DNA from: Citrobacter freundii
Lineage (GTDB): Bacteria; Pseudomonadota; Gammaproteobacteria; Enterobacterales; Enterobacteriaceae
Direction: 5' to 3'
DNA length: 64,000 nt
Assembly (NCBI RefSeq): GCF_011077955.1
Contig: NZ_JAALBX010000002.1
Location: 186,001 to 250,000 of the forward strand
The stretch's first letter is position 1, and each line of letters opens with the position of its first letter. The notes below the pieces were generated by a model that ran no database searches, was not told where the DNA came from, and saw only the letters and a program-made list of their open reading frames with translations. This document shows, in pieces, positions 7,063-18,339 of the stretch. The translations under genes and the position numbers were made by a program.

Positions 7063-8793
7063 TTACATCCGCTCGACGGTCTGAATACCCAGCGTTTCAA
7101 GACCAATTTTCAGCGTTTTCGCTGTCAACAGGGCAAGCTTCAGACGGCTTTGACGCACGCCTTCGGTTTCAGCGGTAAGCACCGGGCAGTGCTCGTAAAA
7201 ACCGGAGAACAGGCCCGCCACATCGTAGAGGTACGCGCACATCACGTGCGGCGTGCCTTCACGGGCAACCGTGGTCAGCGTCTCTTCAAACTGCAACAAA
7301 CGCGCCGCCAGCGCCGCTTCTCGCTCTTCGGTAATGTTGACCGGCGCGGTCAGCATGCTTTCTTCAATGCCGGATTTGCGGAAAATCGACAGCACGCGGG
7401 TATAGGCATATTGCATATACGGCGCAGTGTTGCCTTCAAAGGCCAGCATGTTATCCCAGTCGAAAATGTAATCGGTAGTACGGTTTTTCGAGAGGTCGGC
7501 GTACTTCACAGCGCCAATACCGACGGCGTTTGCGAGGCTTTCCAGCTCGTCGGCAGGCATATCCGGATTCTTTTCCGCAACCAGACGACGGGCGCGTTCC
7601 AGCGCTTCATCCAGCAGATCGGACAACTTCACGGTACCGCCGGCACGTGTTTTGAACGGTTTACCGTCTTTGCCCAGCATCATGCCGAACATATGGTGTT
7701 CCAGCGGCACCGATTCCGGCACGTAGCCCGCTTTGCGCACAATAGTCCAGGCCTGCATTAAATGTTGATGTTGGCGAGAGTCGATGTAATACAGTACGCG
7801 GTCGGCATGCAGAGTTTCGTAACGATATTTCGCACAGGCAATATCGGTTGTGGTGTACAGGTAGCCGCCATCCTTTTTCTGGATGATAACCCCCATCGGC
7901 TCGCCTTCTTTATTCTTGTACTCGTCAAGGAAGACCACCGTTGCGCCTTCGCTCTCGACCGCCAGCCCTTTCGCTTTGAGATCGGCCACAATGCCTGCCA
8001 GCATCGGGTTATACAGGCTTTCACCCATCACATCATCACGCGTTAAGGTTACGTTCAGGCGTTCATAGGTAATCTGGTTCTGAGTCATGGTGATGTCGAC
8101 CAGCTTGCGCCACATCTCACGACAGTACTCATCGCCGCCTTGCAGCTTCACCACATAATTACGGGCGCGCTCGGCGAATGCTTCATCTTCGTCGTAGTGT
8201 TTCTTCGCTTCGCGATAGAACCCTTCCAGATCCGCCAGCGCCATTTCACCGGCGTTTTCGTTCTGCTGCTTTTCAAGATAAGCAATCAGCATACCGAACT
8301 GGGTGCCCCAGTCGCCGACGTGGTTGGCGCGAATCACGTTATGACCGAGGAATTCCAGGGTGCGCACTGCGGCGTCGCCAATGATGGTGGAGCGCAGATG
8401 GCCCACATGCATCTCTTTTGCCACGTTCGGCGCGGAATAGTCCACCACAATGGTTTGCGGCGTAACTTTCGGCACGCCGATACGCTCACTTAATACTGCG
8501 CCATCCACCAGGCTTGAAAGGTAAGCCGGGTCGAGGAAGATGTTGATAAAACCAGGCCCGGCGATTTCAACTTTATTAGCGATCCCGGCGAGATCAAGAT
8601 GGGTCAGCACACGCTCTGCTAATTGTCGCGGCGGCATGCCCAGTTTTTTAGCAACGGACATCACGCCATTAGCCTGATAGTCGCCAAACTGTGCTTTCGC
8701 AGACTGACGAACCTGCGGTTCGCAATCAGCGGGTGCGCCTGCGGCAATTAATGCCTGACTGACTTTATCGGAAAGAAGAGCCTGAATATTCAC
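7063..8793 (-). CDS. argS: Arginyl-tRNA synthetase
   Basis: ArgS charges tRNA-Arg with arginine in the cytoplasm. The 576-residue length matches the family (577 in E. coli). The class I signature appears as HVGH at residues 129-132. As in other enterobacterial ArgRS enzymes there is no canonical KMSKS; the corresponding region reads [13 protein letters not shown]. The N-terminal tRNA-recognition domain (about 1-100) and the C-terminal anticodon-binding domain ending in [10 protein letters not shown] are complete. The gene is monocistronic, with its own terminator. Confidence 0.98.
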   Translation of the reverse strand: MNIQALLSDKVSQALIAAGAPADCEPQVRQSAKAQFGDYQANGVMSVAKKLGMPPRQLAERVLTHLDLAGIANKVEIAGPGFINIFLDPAYLSSLVDGAVLSERIGVPKVTPQTIVVDYSAPNVAKEMHVGHLRSTIIGDAAVRTLEFLGHNVIRANHVGDWGTQFGMLIAYLEKQQNENAGEMALADLEGFYREAKKHYDEDEAFAERARNYVVKLQGGDEYCREMWRKLVDITMTQNQITYERLNVTLTRDDVMGESLYNPMLAGIVADLKAKGLAVESEGATVVFLDEYKNKEGEPMGVIIQKKDGGYLYTTTDIACAKYRYETLHADRVLYYIDSRQHQHLMQAWTIVRKAGYVPESVPLEHHMFGMMLGKDGKPFKTRAGGTVKLSDLLDEALERARRLVAEKNPDMPADELESLANAVGIGAVKYADLSKNRTTDYIFDWDNMLAFEGNTAPYMQYAYTRVLSIFRKSGIEESMLTAPVNITEEREAALAARLLQFEETLTTVAREGTPHVMCAYLYDVAGLFSGFYEHCPVLTAETEGVRQSRLKLALLTAKTLKIGLETLGIQTVERM

Positions 8794-8996
8794 CGGAATA
8801 CCTTACGTTAAACACACAGCTCACAGTGAAGCCGCGTTATGTCTATGGGAAAAATAAGGCCGAAGTATACTGCATTTGAATAGCAGCGTCAGCAACGGCG
8901 CGGAGTGGCGCAAAAGCAAACAACGCCGGGTTAAATTTGGCGGAATAACCGCTTCAGGATAGATTAATGGCGAATTAACTTTTAGCGGAACACAAG

Positions 8997-9560
8997 ATGC
9001 AACACTGGCAATCAATAGAAGAATTACAGGATATCGCCGCCGATCTGCCGCGATTTACCGATGCATTAACCGGCCTTGCAACGCGCCTTGGGCTTGATAT
9101 CACGCCGCTTACGGCAGATCATATCTCGCTGCGCTGCCATCAGAACGCCACGGCTGAGCGCTGGCGTAAAGGGTTGCTCCAGTGCGGGACGTTACTGTCA
9201 GAAAACATCATCAATGGTCGCCCCATTTGCCTGTTTAAACTGGTCGAGCCGATTCACGTGGCGCACTGGCAGTTTAGCGTCGTGGAATTGCCGTGGCCCG
9301 GCGAGAAGCGCTATCCGCATGAAGGCTGGGAGCATATCGAAATCGTGTTGCCAGGCGACCCGGCAACCTTAAATGCCCGCGCGGTGGCGCTGCTTAGCGA
9401 TGAGGGACTTTGCCAGAAAGGGATTGCGGTTAAAACCAGCTCGCCAAAAGGCGAGCGCGAGCGGTTGCCAAACCCGACGCTTGCGGTCACCGACGGCACG
9501 GTGACCATCAAGTTCCATCCCTGGTCCATTGAAGACATCGTCGCAAGCGAACAGTTATAA
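8997..9560 (+). CDS. yecM: VOC-superfamily protein YecM
   Basis: This 187-residue protein matches YecM (188 in E. coli) in length and position between argS and cutC. YecM adopts a vicinal-oxygen-chelate fold and is thought to bind metal; its reaction is not known. Histidines that could serve as ligands occur in DHISLRCH (about 40), HVAHWQF (about 90) and HEGWEHIEIVLPG (about 104-116). The gene is divergent from argS. Its 3' end overlaps the convergent aminotransferase gene by six bases. Confidence 0.92.
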   Translation: MQHWQSIEELQDIAADLPRFTDALTGLATRLGLDITPLTADHISLRCHQNATAERWRKGLLQCGTLLSENIINGRPICLFKLVEPIHVAHWQFSVVELPWPGEKRYPHEGWEHIEIVLPGDPATLNARAVALLSDEGLCQKGIAVKTSSPKGERERLPNPTLAVTDGTVTIKFHPWSIEDIVASEQL

Positions 9561-10700
9561 TCCGCAGGCTTCTACAGCGCGCTGCATGCGCGCTATAGCT
9601 TCTGTCAGTGTCGCCTCCGTGCAGGCAAAATTAATACGCACAAATCGCGAGTCGCCAAACTCTTTGCCTGGCGAAAACGCAAGCCCGTGCTGTAAAAAAT
9701 GGTGCCATGGATCATTAACGGGGAGCGCGCTGGCGTCCACCCAGGCAAGGTAGGTCGCCTCAGGCGGCACGACGCGTAAACCGGGCATCGCATTAATGGC
9801 GTTGCATAACCGGCTGCGCTGCTTTTGAAGATGGGCAATCAGGGCCTGCCGCCAGGGTTCGCCATCTCGCCAGGCGGCGGTTGCCGCCGTCAACGCCAGC
9901 ACATCAACGTTCGGAACAATGCCCATACGCGCCATGGCGAAACGCCGACGCAATTCGGGGTTTGGGATGATGGCAAGCGAGGCGCCGAGGCCTGCGATAT
10001 TCCAGGTTTTAGACGGTGATATAAAGGTCACCGAGCGTTGCGCGGCCTGGTCGTTCAGGCTGGCAAACGGGATATGCGATAATCCCGGCTCCAGAATCAA
10101 CTCGCTGTGAATTTCATCGGAGCAGACAATCAGATCATGACGCTCGGCGAAAGCGAGTTGCGCCATTAGTTCTTCACGCCGGTACACCGTGCCGCCGGGG
10201 TTTTGCGGATTACAGAGCATCAGTAACCCTTCATCCCCGCACATCCCGGACTCAACGGCCTCGAAATCCATCACCCAACGCCCTTCCTTCAGTACTAAAG
10301 GGATTTTCTGCTGCGCGCGTCCGGCAAGCTCTGCGGCTTTATAAAAGGGGGGATAAATGGGCGAGGGGGCAAGCGAGCGCTCATCCGGGGCGCTAAACGC
10401 GCGCACGGCCAGGTTAAGTCCGCTCACCACGCCGGGCAGCGGGATTATCCATTCGGGCTTCACCTCCCATTGGTAGCGCTGTTTAAGATGTCCGATAACA
10501 ACGTCAAACAACTCATCCGGCGCTGCACCATAACCGAAAATTCCCTGTTCCACCCGCTCATGCAGCGCTTCAAGCACGCACGGCGCAGTAGGAAAATCCA
10601 TATCCGCCACCCACATAGGCAGGACATTTTCAGCGTATTTATTCCATTTGACGCTGTCGCTGTGACGCCGGTCCGATTGTTCGTTGAAATTGAATGCCAT
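9555..10700 (-). CDS. PatB/MalY-type PLP aminotransferase (putative cystathionine beta-lyase)
   Basis: This 381-residue fold-type I PLP enzyme matches the PatB/MalY group, which cleaves C-S bonds of cystathionine and related thioethers and can also act as aminotransferases. The Schiff-base lysine is K231 in SPSKTWNIAGL, the cofactor-binding aspartate is in SDEIHSE (about 194-200), and NPQNPGG at about 164-170 is the usual substrate loop. The gene has no E. coli counterpart between yecM and cutC, so it is an insertion into the backbone. It overlaps the yecM 3' end. Its physiological substrate cannot be read from the sequence. Confidence 0.85.
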   Translation of the reverse strand: MAFNFNEQSDRRHSDSVKWNKYAENVLPMWVADMDFPTAPCVLEALHERVEQGIFGYGAAPDELFDVVIGHLKQRYQWEVKPEWIIPLPGVVSGLNLAVRAFSAPDERSLAPSPIYPPFYKAAELAGRAQQKIPLVLKEGRWVMDFEAVESGMCGDEGLLMLCNPQNPGGTVYRREELMAQLAFAERHDLIVCSDEIHSELILEPGLSHIPFASLNDQAAQRSVTFISPSKTWNIAGLGASLAIIPNPELRRRFAMARMGIVPNVDVLALTAATAAWRDGEPWRQALIAHLQKQRSRLCNAINAMPGLRVVPPEATYLAWVDASALPVNDPWHHFLQHGLAFSPGKEFGDSRFVRINFACTEATLTEAIARMQRAVEACGL

Positions 10701-10788
10701 GATACGTTGCCCTGATAAAAAGGTTCCTTCAGACTAGCATCCGACAGGGATGAAACAACGGTTTTTCACCCGTTATTAGGGGATATCA

Positions 10789-11529
10789 ATGGCTTTACTC
10801 GAAATTTGCTGTTATTCGCAGACCTGCGCAGTAACGGCCGAGGCCGCAGGCGCGGACCGGATTGAACTGTGCAGCGCTCCGGCAGAAGGTGGGTTAACGC
10901 CTTCGGCGGGGTTGTTAAAAGGCGTACGTGCCGAGGTCGCTATACCGGTGCATCCCATCATTCGCCCACGCGGCGGTGACTTTTGCTACGACGCCCGCGA
11001 GTTTTCCATCATGCTTGACGATATCGCGCATATTCGCGATTTAGGTTACCCCGGTTTGGTGACCGGCATCCTCACCGAGGACGGTGATGTCGATATGTCG
11101 CGCATGAAAAAAATAATGACCGCCGCAACGGGCATGGCGGTGACCTTTCACCGGGCATTCGACATGTGCGCCAACCCCTTCATTACGCTTGATAAACTCG
11201 CACAATTAGGCGTGGCGCGCGTCCTGACGTCTGGTCAACAATCCAGCGCCGAGAAAGGTATTTCAAAAATCGCGGAACTAATCGCCCATTCTGGTGCTCC
11301 AATCATTATGGCTGGTGCTGGGGTTCGCCTCAGTAATCTGGACACGTTTATCGCGCATGGCGTGAAAGAGCTTCACAGCTCAGCAGGGATGAAAGTCCCG
11401 TCCGCGATGCGCTATCGCAATCCGGGTGTGTCGATGTCTGCCGATGCAGACGCTGATGAATATTCCCGCTATTGCGTGGATGGAAATGCAGTCGCCGCCA
11501 TGAAAGCGGCCCTTGCAGCCGCCTCGTAA
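10789..11529 (+). CDS. cutC: CutC family protein
   Basis: The 246-residue protein matches CutC (248 in E. coli), a TIM-barrel protein once linked to copper homeostasis. Conserved segments include [33 protein letters not shown] [16 protein letters not shown], and TFHRAFDMC. In E. coli the copper phenotype has been traced to the MicL small RNA encoded in the 3' part of cutC, and the same layout is visible here (sigma-E-like promoter at 11274-11302 and terminator at 11587-11615). The catalytic role of the protein is unknown. Confidence 0.95.
   Translation: MALLEICCYSQTCAVTAEAAGADRIELCSAPAEGGLTPSAGLLKGVRAEVAIPVHPIIRPRGGDFCYDAREFSIMLDDIAHIRDLGYPGLVTGILTEDGDVDMSRMKKIMTAATGMAVTFHRAFDMCANPFITLDKLAQLGVARVLTSGQQSSAEKGISKIAELIAHSGAPIIMAGAGVRLSNLDTFIAHGVKELHSSAGMKVPSAMRYRNPGVSMSADADADEYSRYCVDGNAVAAMKAALAAAS
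11274..11302 (+). promoter_or_regulatory. Sigma-E-like promoter inside cutC (MicL promoter)
   Basis: GGAACTA at 11274-11280 and TCCAA at 11298-11302, 17 bases apart, resemble the sigma-E -35 (GGAACTT) and -10 (TCAAA/TCTGA) elements. Initiation six bases downstream would give an RNA of about 308 nt to the cutC terminator, the length known for E. coli MicL. Confidence 0.65.
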
Positions 11530-11615
11530 TACGAAACCGTTTTTTGCCGCACATCATGTCGCCCAATATGATGTTTGCTCGTACCAGGCCCCGGCATGTT
11601 GCTGGGGCTTTTTTT
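11308..11615 (+). ncRNA. micL: MicL small RNA (3' end of cutC), inferred
   Basis: In E. coli, sigma-E makes MicL from within cutC; it is cut to an 80-nt form from the 3' UTR and represses lpp. Here a sigma-E-like promoter, the correct distance to the terminator, and a 3' UTR with the single-stranded-looking CACATCATGTCGCCCAATA segment support a homologue. The 5' end is estimated from the promoter; the short form would begin near 11536. Target pairing was not tested. Confidence 0.65.
11587..11615 (+). terminator. Terminator of cutC/MicL
   Basis: GGCCCCGGCA pairs with TGCTGGGGC (one bulge) and is followed by seven T residues, 58 bases past the cutC stop. Confidence 0.92.
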
Positions 11616-12303
11616 ATGCCAAAAACGTAAACGGCCCGGATAAGTTATTTAAACAGCACGCTAAATAAAGTGATATATGAATGCCTTAAAGCATGTAGGT
11701 TGTATTAAGACCGAATGGCTAATAAATCATTCAGTGGACTTTATTTCGCTTCGCTTAAACGAGATATATTATATTGCCGCACTCTTAATGGGTGGTCGAG
11801 GTTAAAAAAGTCGTCTTCGAAGCGCGTTTAGAGAAGTAACTAAATGATGCCATTAAAATCAAAATATGAACAATAGTAGCAATATCGTGAATTCGAATGC
11901 GTGAATAATATAAAATATTCAACGATTACATGTAGTTGTAAATAATTGCGGCTTAATGAGTATATCTACTGTCAATTTTTTAAGCTTCATATTTATTTTA
12001 TCTTTCCGCTACTTCATTGGCTTCGCTTAAGCCTGACGCGATAAGTGTTATTTTTCAAAACTTCAATTATTTTAACCTTCCATGTGGCGCGCATTTAAAG
12101 CGTGAGCCAAAATTAATTACCTGGTGAAACAATTCTCGACAATATCCTTCACGTTGCCGGTAATTTTTTTCTTCTTTTAAAGAGCCTTATCTCAAGGGGC
12201 AGGATGGCTGTGCCTTTTTTTAGCGCCGCTTGACCTTTCGCCCTGAGATAACCCTCCCAAAAATTCCTGATGCAAACAGCCCTGCGGCTGTTAAGAGAGG
12301 GAG
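11616..12303 (+). promoter_or_regulatory. AT-rich leader upstream of the triple-fusion gene
   Basis: This stretch of nearly 690 bases has no credible gene and is visibly richer in A and T than its surroundings between about 11630 and 12180, as expected of H-NS-bound promoter regions. The words TTCGCTTCGCTTAAAC (about 11747) and GGCTTCGCTTAAGCC (about 12020) share a core, the second forming a small hairpin. Near the gene, TTATCTCA-GGGC-type arms at about 12187-12200 and 12240-12252 form an imperfect inverted repeat. AGAGAGGGAG lies directly before the ATG at 12304. No promoter was assigned with confidence. Confidence 0.5.
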
Positions 12304-15300
12304 ATGGTGCTGTTTCGCAGTTATTGGCAGGCGGGTTATGAGGGTGCCGATCATATAAACCGGCTGGGCGTGCCGCTTTCAATGAATGAGGCGACCGGGC
12401 ATTTAGAACGGGTAGCGGAGGATTACGACACACTGAATCAAATTCAGGTCGCTACGGTGCGTGAGAGCGTGGGCTGGCGTCTGGCAGACAGATCTGGCGA
12501 ATACGACTTTACTGCGGTGGCTAAACGTATGTTGGCCGCCCGGGAAAAGAATATTCAGATTTGCTGGACGATTTGCCATTACGGTTGGCCCGCGGAATTA
12601 AGCCTGCTGGATGACGCCTTTGTCGAACGGTTTGCCCGCTTTTGCGGTGCACTGGCGCGCTTTCTTAAACCCTGGTATCAGAATGCGCCTGTCTATTCGC
12701 CGGTTAATGAAATTTCTTTTACCAGTTGGGCGTTGTCAGTCGGGTTTATCCCTTCTTCGCAACCGCCCGGAGAAGAGACCGGTTATGCCTGTAAACGCCA
12801 ACTGGTGCGCGCTGCGCTTGCCGCCTGCGATGCCATCTGGGAAGCCGACAGCCGGGCGCGAATTTTACACTGCGACCCGATTATTCACCTCGTCGCAAGT
12901 GATGACGATGCGCAGTCGATGCATGTAGCGCAGACAGAAAGTAATGCCCAGTATCAGGCCTGGGACATGCTGTGCGGAACACAAGCGCCAGAGTTAGGCG
13001 GCGCGGCGCGCTACCTTGACCTGATTGGCGCAAATTATTACCACAACAATCAATGGCACGTTGACAGCCATCAACCTCTACCCTGGCACTTAGGCGATTC
13101 GCGGCGCAAACCGCTGAGTGAAATGCTCTGTGAACTGCATCAGCGATATCGACGGCCGCTACTTTTGGCTGAAACCAGCCATGTAGGTAGCGGACGCGGC
13201 GCGTGGATAACGCATATTGCATCGGAAGTGGCCCATGCGCAGATGGTGGGTGCGGATATTCGCGGAATTTGCGTTTATCCCATTCTCGACCGCCCTGACT
13301 GGGAAGATGCGCAGGTCTGGCATCGCAGTGGTTTGTGGGAACCTCTGCATGAAGGTGCCGATCCTTTGTTACGAAAACTCGATCTCCCCTACGCGCGGGC
13401 ATTACGCCGCGCGCAACGTTCTCTTGCACATTTTCAGGGCCAGCATCGCTTGCGACAGGCTGGTAAGGGGCAAACAGTGAATACAAAGACGCTTGTTGTG
13501 TTTAGTCATCTACGCTGGGATTTCGTCTGGCAACGCCCGCAACATCTGTTGACGCGCCTCGCGCAGCATTATCCAGTGGTGTTTATTGAAGAACCGGTAT
13601 TCGAAGAAGGAGCGGCAGGATTACATCGCTCCGCGCCCGCGCCGAATGTCACCGTTATCCGCCCCCACAGCCCGGTTCACGCGCCGGGATTTCATGATGA
13701 ACAAATTGCGCAACTTCAGCCTTTAATGACCGCGTTAAGCGCGGAGTTTCCCGAGCCGGTGGTCTGGTTTTATACCCCAATGGCGCTGCCGTTATCCGAA
13801 CCGTTTCATCCTGCGCTGACGGTTTATGACTGCATGGACGAACTGTCGGCCTTCAAAAACGCGCCCCGGCAGCTATTGCAGCGCGAATCGGCGTTACTGG
13901 CCCGCGCGGGCCTGGTCTTCACCGGCGGGCCCAGCCTGTATGCCGCCAAACAGCACCGCCATCACCATGTCTGGTGCTTTCCAAGCAGCGTTGATGCCGT
14001 CCACTTTGAGCAGGCGCTGGATCGCGAGAACGCCCATCCTTTGCAGGCCGACATTCCCCATCCCCGTCTCGGTTACTATGGGGTGATTGATGAGCGCATT
14101 GATTGCGAGCTGATTGCTGCCGTCGCCGATGCCAATCCGCATTGGCAGATTGTGATGGTAGGCCCGGTAGTGAAAATCGACCCCGCTTGTCTGCCGCAGC
14201 GGGCCAATATTCACTATTTTGGCCAACAGCCTTATCAGGCACTGCCGCAGTTTCTCGCCGGGTGGGATGTATGCCTGATGCCGTTTGCCCTGAACGCCTC
14301 GACTCGCTATATCAGCCCCACAAAAGTGCTGGAATATATGGCGGCGGCGCTGCCTATTGTGAGTACGGAAATTGCCGATGTGAAAGTGCCTTATGGTGAT
14401 ATTGTTTTTGTCGCTGACGATCATAAGGCTTTTATACGCGGCTGCGAGCAGGCGCTGGCGCTGAGTGAAAACGACAGGCAAACCCAGGCCCTGCGGATGA
14501 AAACCATCATCAATGCCACCTCCTGGGACGCGACTGTCGAGTCAATGCACAGGCTGATGGCCGAGGCGTTACGCAAAACGCAGCCTCAAACGGATGTTGC
14601 CGTGGACACCGCGCCGCCGCCCGCCGCGCCGGTGGTAGGCCGTATCTCCACCACCGCCAAGCCGGATGTGCACTTTGCCCGCTGCCTTATCCTCGGCGCT
14701 GGCCCAACGGGGTTGAGCGCTGCGCTGCATGCCGGAAAAGACGCCGTATTGCTGGAGCAAAACGCGACGGTCGGCGGCTGGTGCCGTTCGGTGGAGGACA
14801 AAGGATTCACCTTTGACTATGCCGGGCATATTATGTTTTCCGCCGATCCGTATGTGCTGGAAATGTATCAGTTACTGCTTAAGGACAACCTGCACTGGCA
14901 GGACCGGGAAGCCTGGGTTTACAGTCAAAATACCTACACCCGCTATCCGTTCCAGAGCGCGCTTTACGGCTTGCCTGCCCCGGTAATTAAGGAGTGCATT
15001 CTGGGGGCGATGGAGGCGCAATATAATGCCGCCAGCCGGTTGCAGCCCGCGAATGCTCCTGCCTTGAAAATGGAAGACTGCTGTGGCGACGGCGCGGTGC
15101 CGCAGGACGACTGTACGCTCACCGCCCGGGACAAACGCGCTGCCAATTTTGAGCAGTTTATCTACCAGACCTGGGGCGCCGGGATCGCGAAATACTTCGC
15201 CGTTCCTTATAACCGCAAATTGTGGAAAGTGCCGCTGGCAGAGATGGAGACCTCATGGCTTGGCGGTCGCGTGCCGCTGCCGGATTTAGGGCAAATTATT

Positions 15301-16089
15301 GACGGGGCGCTGGCACCGAGCCGCAAACCCGTTGGCCCGAATGCGCGCTTTGGTTACCCGTTGCGGGGCGGCTTCCAGGCGTTGATGTCCGGTTTCCTGC
15401 CGTTACTGAAAGGCCCGCTGGAAACGAACGCGAAAATCATTAAATTGCTGCCGCGCGAGCATATCGCCGTACTGGCGGATGGTCGCCGCTATCGTTATGA
15501 ACAGCTCATCAGCACAATGCCGCTGCCGGTATTAGTCAATATGCTCGGTGACGAGGTGCCTGAGGCGGTGCTGAATGCTGCTAAAGGGTTGCGTCATACT
15601 TCGGTACGCTGCGTCAATTTAGGGATTGGTCGGCGCGATCTCACCGAAAAGCATTGGGTGTATTACCCGGAAGAGACTATTTTTCACCGCATTTTTGTCC
15701 AGGGCAACGCCAGCCCATTCTGTAACCCACCCGACGGCTGCGGGATCACGTGCGAAATCACCTATTCGCAGGACGTGCCGTTACCGGTAGACGGACAGGC
15801 ATTGATTGACCGCTGCATTGCCGAGTGCATCCAGGTGGGCATGATTAACGCCGATGACGCCATTCTTGCCGCCAATCTGGTGGATATCCCGTATGCGTAT
15901 GTGATTTACGATCATGCGCGGGCGGCGAATGTCGACACCGTGCGCCAGTGGCTTTTGCAATATGACATTTTGCTCGCCGGTCGTTACAGCGAATGGGAAT
16001 ACTACAATTCCGATCACGCGTTCCTTGCGGGTAAAAAGGCGGCGGAGAAGGTGGCTTTGCGCTTAAAACGCGTCGGGGCGGGAATGTGA
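12304..16089 (+). CDS. Fusion of GH1-like glycosidase, glycosyltransferase and FAD-dependent UDP-galactopyranose-mutase-like domains
   Basis: One uninterrupted frame of 1261 codons holds three enzymes. Residues 1-375 resemble a GH1-like glycosidase, with E136 in SPVNEISF as likely acid/base and E290 in LLAETSH as likely nucleophile. Residues 394-757 are a GT-B glycosyltransferase opening VVFSHLRWDFVWQRPQHL, with SPTKVLEYMAAALPIV near 671-686. After a Pro/Ala-rich linker, 791-1261 form a FAD protein with G798-A-G-P-T-G803 and GGWCRSV, like UDP-galactopyranose mutase or protoporphyrinogen oxidase. I recall these families as neighbouring separate genes elsewhere, suggesting a joint role in a surface glycan; that is inference. 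A GTG at 13477 with AAGGGG six bases upstream could start the second domain separately. The gene stands where E. coli has torYZ. Confidence 0.85.
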   Translation: MVLFRSYWQAGYEGADHINRLGVPLSMNEATGHLERVAEDYDTLNQIQVATVRESVGWRLADRSGEYDFTAVAKRMLAAREKNIQICWTICHYGWPAELSLLDDAFVERFARFCGALARFLKPWYQNAPVYSPVNEISFTSWALSVGFIPSSQPPGEETGYACKRQLVRAALAACDAIWEADSRARILHCDPIIHLVASDDDAQSMHVAQTESNAQYQAWDMLCGTQAPELGGAARYLDLIGANYYHNNQWHVDSHQPLPWHLGDSRRKPLSEMLCELHQRYRRPLLLAETSHVGSGRGAWITHIASEVAHAQMVGADIRGICVYPILDRPDWEDAQVWHRSGLWEPLHEGADPLLRKLDLPYARALRRAQRSLAHFQGQHRLRQAGKGQTVNTKTLVVFSHLRWDFVWQRPQHLLTRLAQHYPVVFIEEPVFEEGAAGLHRSAPAPNVTVIRPHSPVHAPGFHDEQIAQLQPLMTALSAEFPEPVVWFYTPMALPLSEPFHPALTVYDCMDELSAFKNAPRQLLQRESALLARAGLVFTGGPSLYAAKQHRHHHVWCFPSSVDAVHFEQALDRENAHPLQADIPHPRLGYYGVIDERIDCELIAAVADANPHWQIVMVGPVVKIDPACLPQRANIHYFGQQPYQALPQFLAGWDVCLMPFALNASTRYISPTKVLEYMAAALPIVSTEIADVKVPYGDIVFVADDHKAFIRGCEQALALSENDRQTQALRMKTIINATSWDATVESMHRLMAEALRKTQPQTDVAVDTAPPPAAPVVGRISTTAKPDVHFARCLILGAGPTGLSAALHAGKDAVLLEQNATVGGWCRSVEDKGFTFDYAGHIMFSADPYVLEMYQLLLKDNLHWQDREAWVYSQNTYTRYPFQSALYGLPAPVIKECILGAMEAQYNAASRLQPANAPALKMEDCCGDGAVPQDDCTLTARDKRAANFEQFIYQTWGAGIAKYFAVPYNRKLWKVPLAEMETSWLGGRVPLPDLGQIIDGALAPSRKPVGPNARFGYPLRGGFQALMSGFLPLLKGPLETNAKIIKLLPREHIAVLADGRRYRYEQLISTMPLPVLVNMLGDEVPEAVLNAAKGLRHTSVRCVNLGIGRRDLTEKHWVYYPEETIFHRIFVQGNASPFCNPPDGCGITCEITYSQDVPLPVDGQALIDRCIAECIQVGMINADDAILAANLVDIPYAYVIYDHARAANVDTVRQWLLQYDILLAGRYSEWEYYNSDHAFLAGKKAAEKVALRLKRVGAGM
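13465..13479 (+). promoter_or_regulatory. Internal ribosome binding site and GTG at the domain 1/domain 2 junction
   Basis: AAGGGG at 13465-13470 precedes an in-frame GTG at 13477-13479 by six bases. Translation from here would begin MNTKTLVVFSHLRWDF, which looks like the natural start of a stand-alone glycosyltransferase of this family. It may be a relic of the pre-fusion gene or a working internal start. Confidence 0.6.
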
Positions 16090-16124
16090 AACCCTGCGCC
16101 GCCGGGCAACCGGCGGCGTCACGA

Positions 16125-17874
<1,750 letters not shown>

Positions 17875-18270
17875 CTAATGCACCGAGAAAACCAACTCCC
17901 ACGGAATATACCAGACGTTGGCCAGCACCATAAGCAACATCGAAACCCAGGTAGCGCTTGCTCCCGAACGACGCCAGCGAATGAGACGGTGATGATAACC
18001 GTAGTAGTGAAGCAGGCGTCCGATAATCATCAAAATGCCGCAGATATGCACCATCCAGGTCTCTGCGCCATTCATTTCCATAAACAGCAGCAATATCAAC
18101 GCAACCGGAATATTTTCCACGGCGTTGCCATGAATGCGAATGACGCTTTGCAGTTCGCTAAAGCCGCCATCGCCATAAGAGACGCGGTATTGCATTCGCA
18201 TCCGAACAACATCCAGAGAAAACTTCAACAGTAACAACGCTCCTAACACGGCATACAGCGCGCTTACCAT
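17875..18270 (-). CDS. yecN: MAPEG-family inner membrane protein YecN
   Basis: The 131-residue protein matches YecN, a member of the MAPEG group (membrane-associated proteins in eicosanoid and glutathione metabolism). Four hydrophobic segments are visible, with the family motif region SAIRIHGNAVE-like SVIRIHGNAVENIPVAL at about 42-58. GTATG context with GGGAG upstream fixes the start at 18270 rather than an upstream ATG. The substrate in bacteria is unknown. It lies between cmoA and yecE as in E. coli. Confidence 0.93.
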   Translation of the reverse strand: MVSALYAVLGALLLLKFSLDVVRMRMQYRVSYGDGGFSELQSVIRIHGNAVENIPVALILLLFMEMNGAETWMVHICGILMIIGRLLHYYGYHHRLIRWRRSGASATWVSMLLMVLANVWYIPWELVFSVH

Positions 18271-18339
18271 ACAAACTCCCTTTAACATGAATGGTGGCAT
18301 TACGTATCATAGCCTGGAGTTACCGGAACGCTCCACCGC

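Noticed and set aside
12881..13486. 201-codon frame antisense to the fusion gene
   Set aside because: Shadow of a GC-rich coding region; no domain and no plausible start context.
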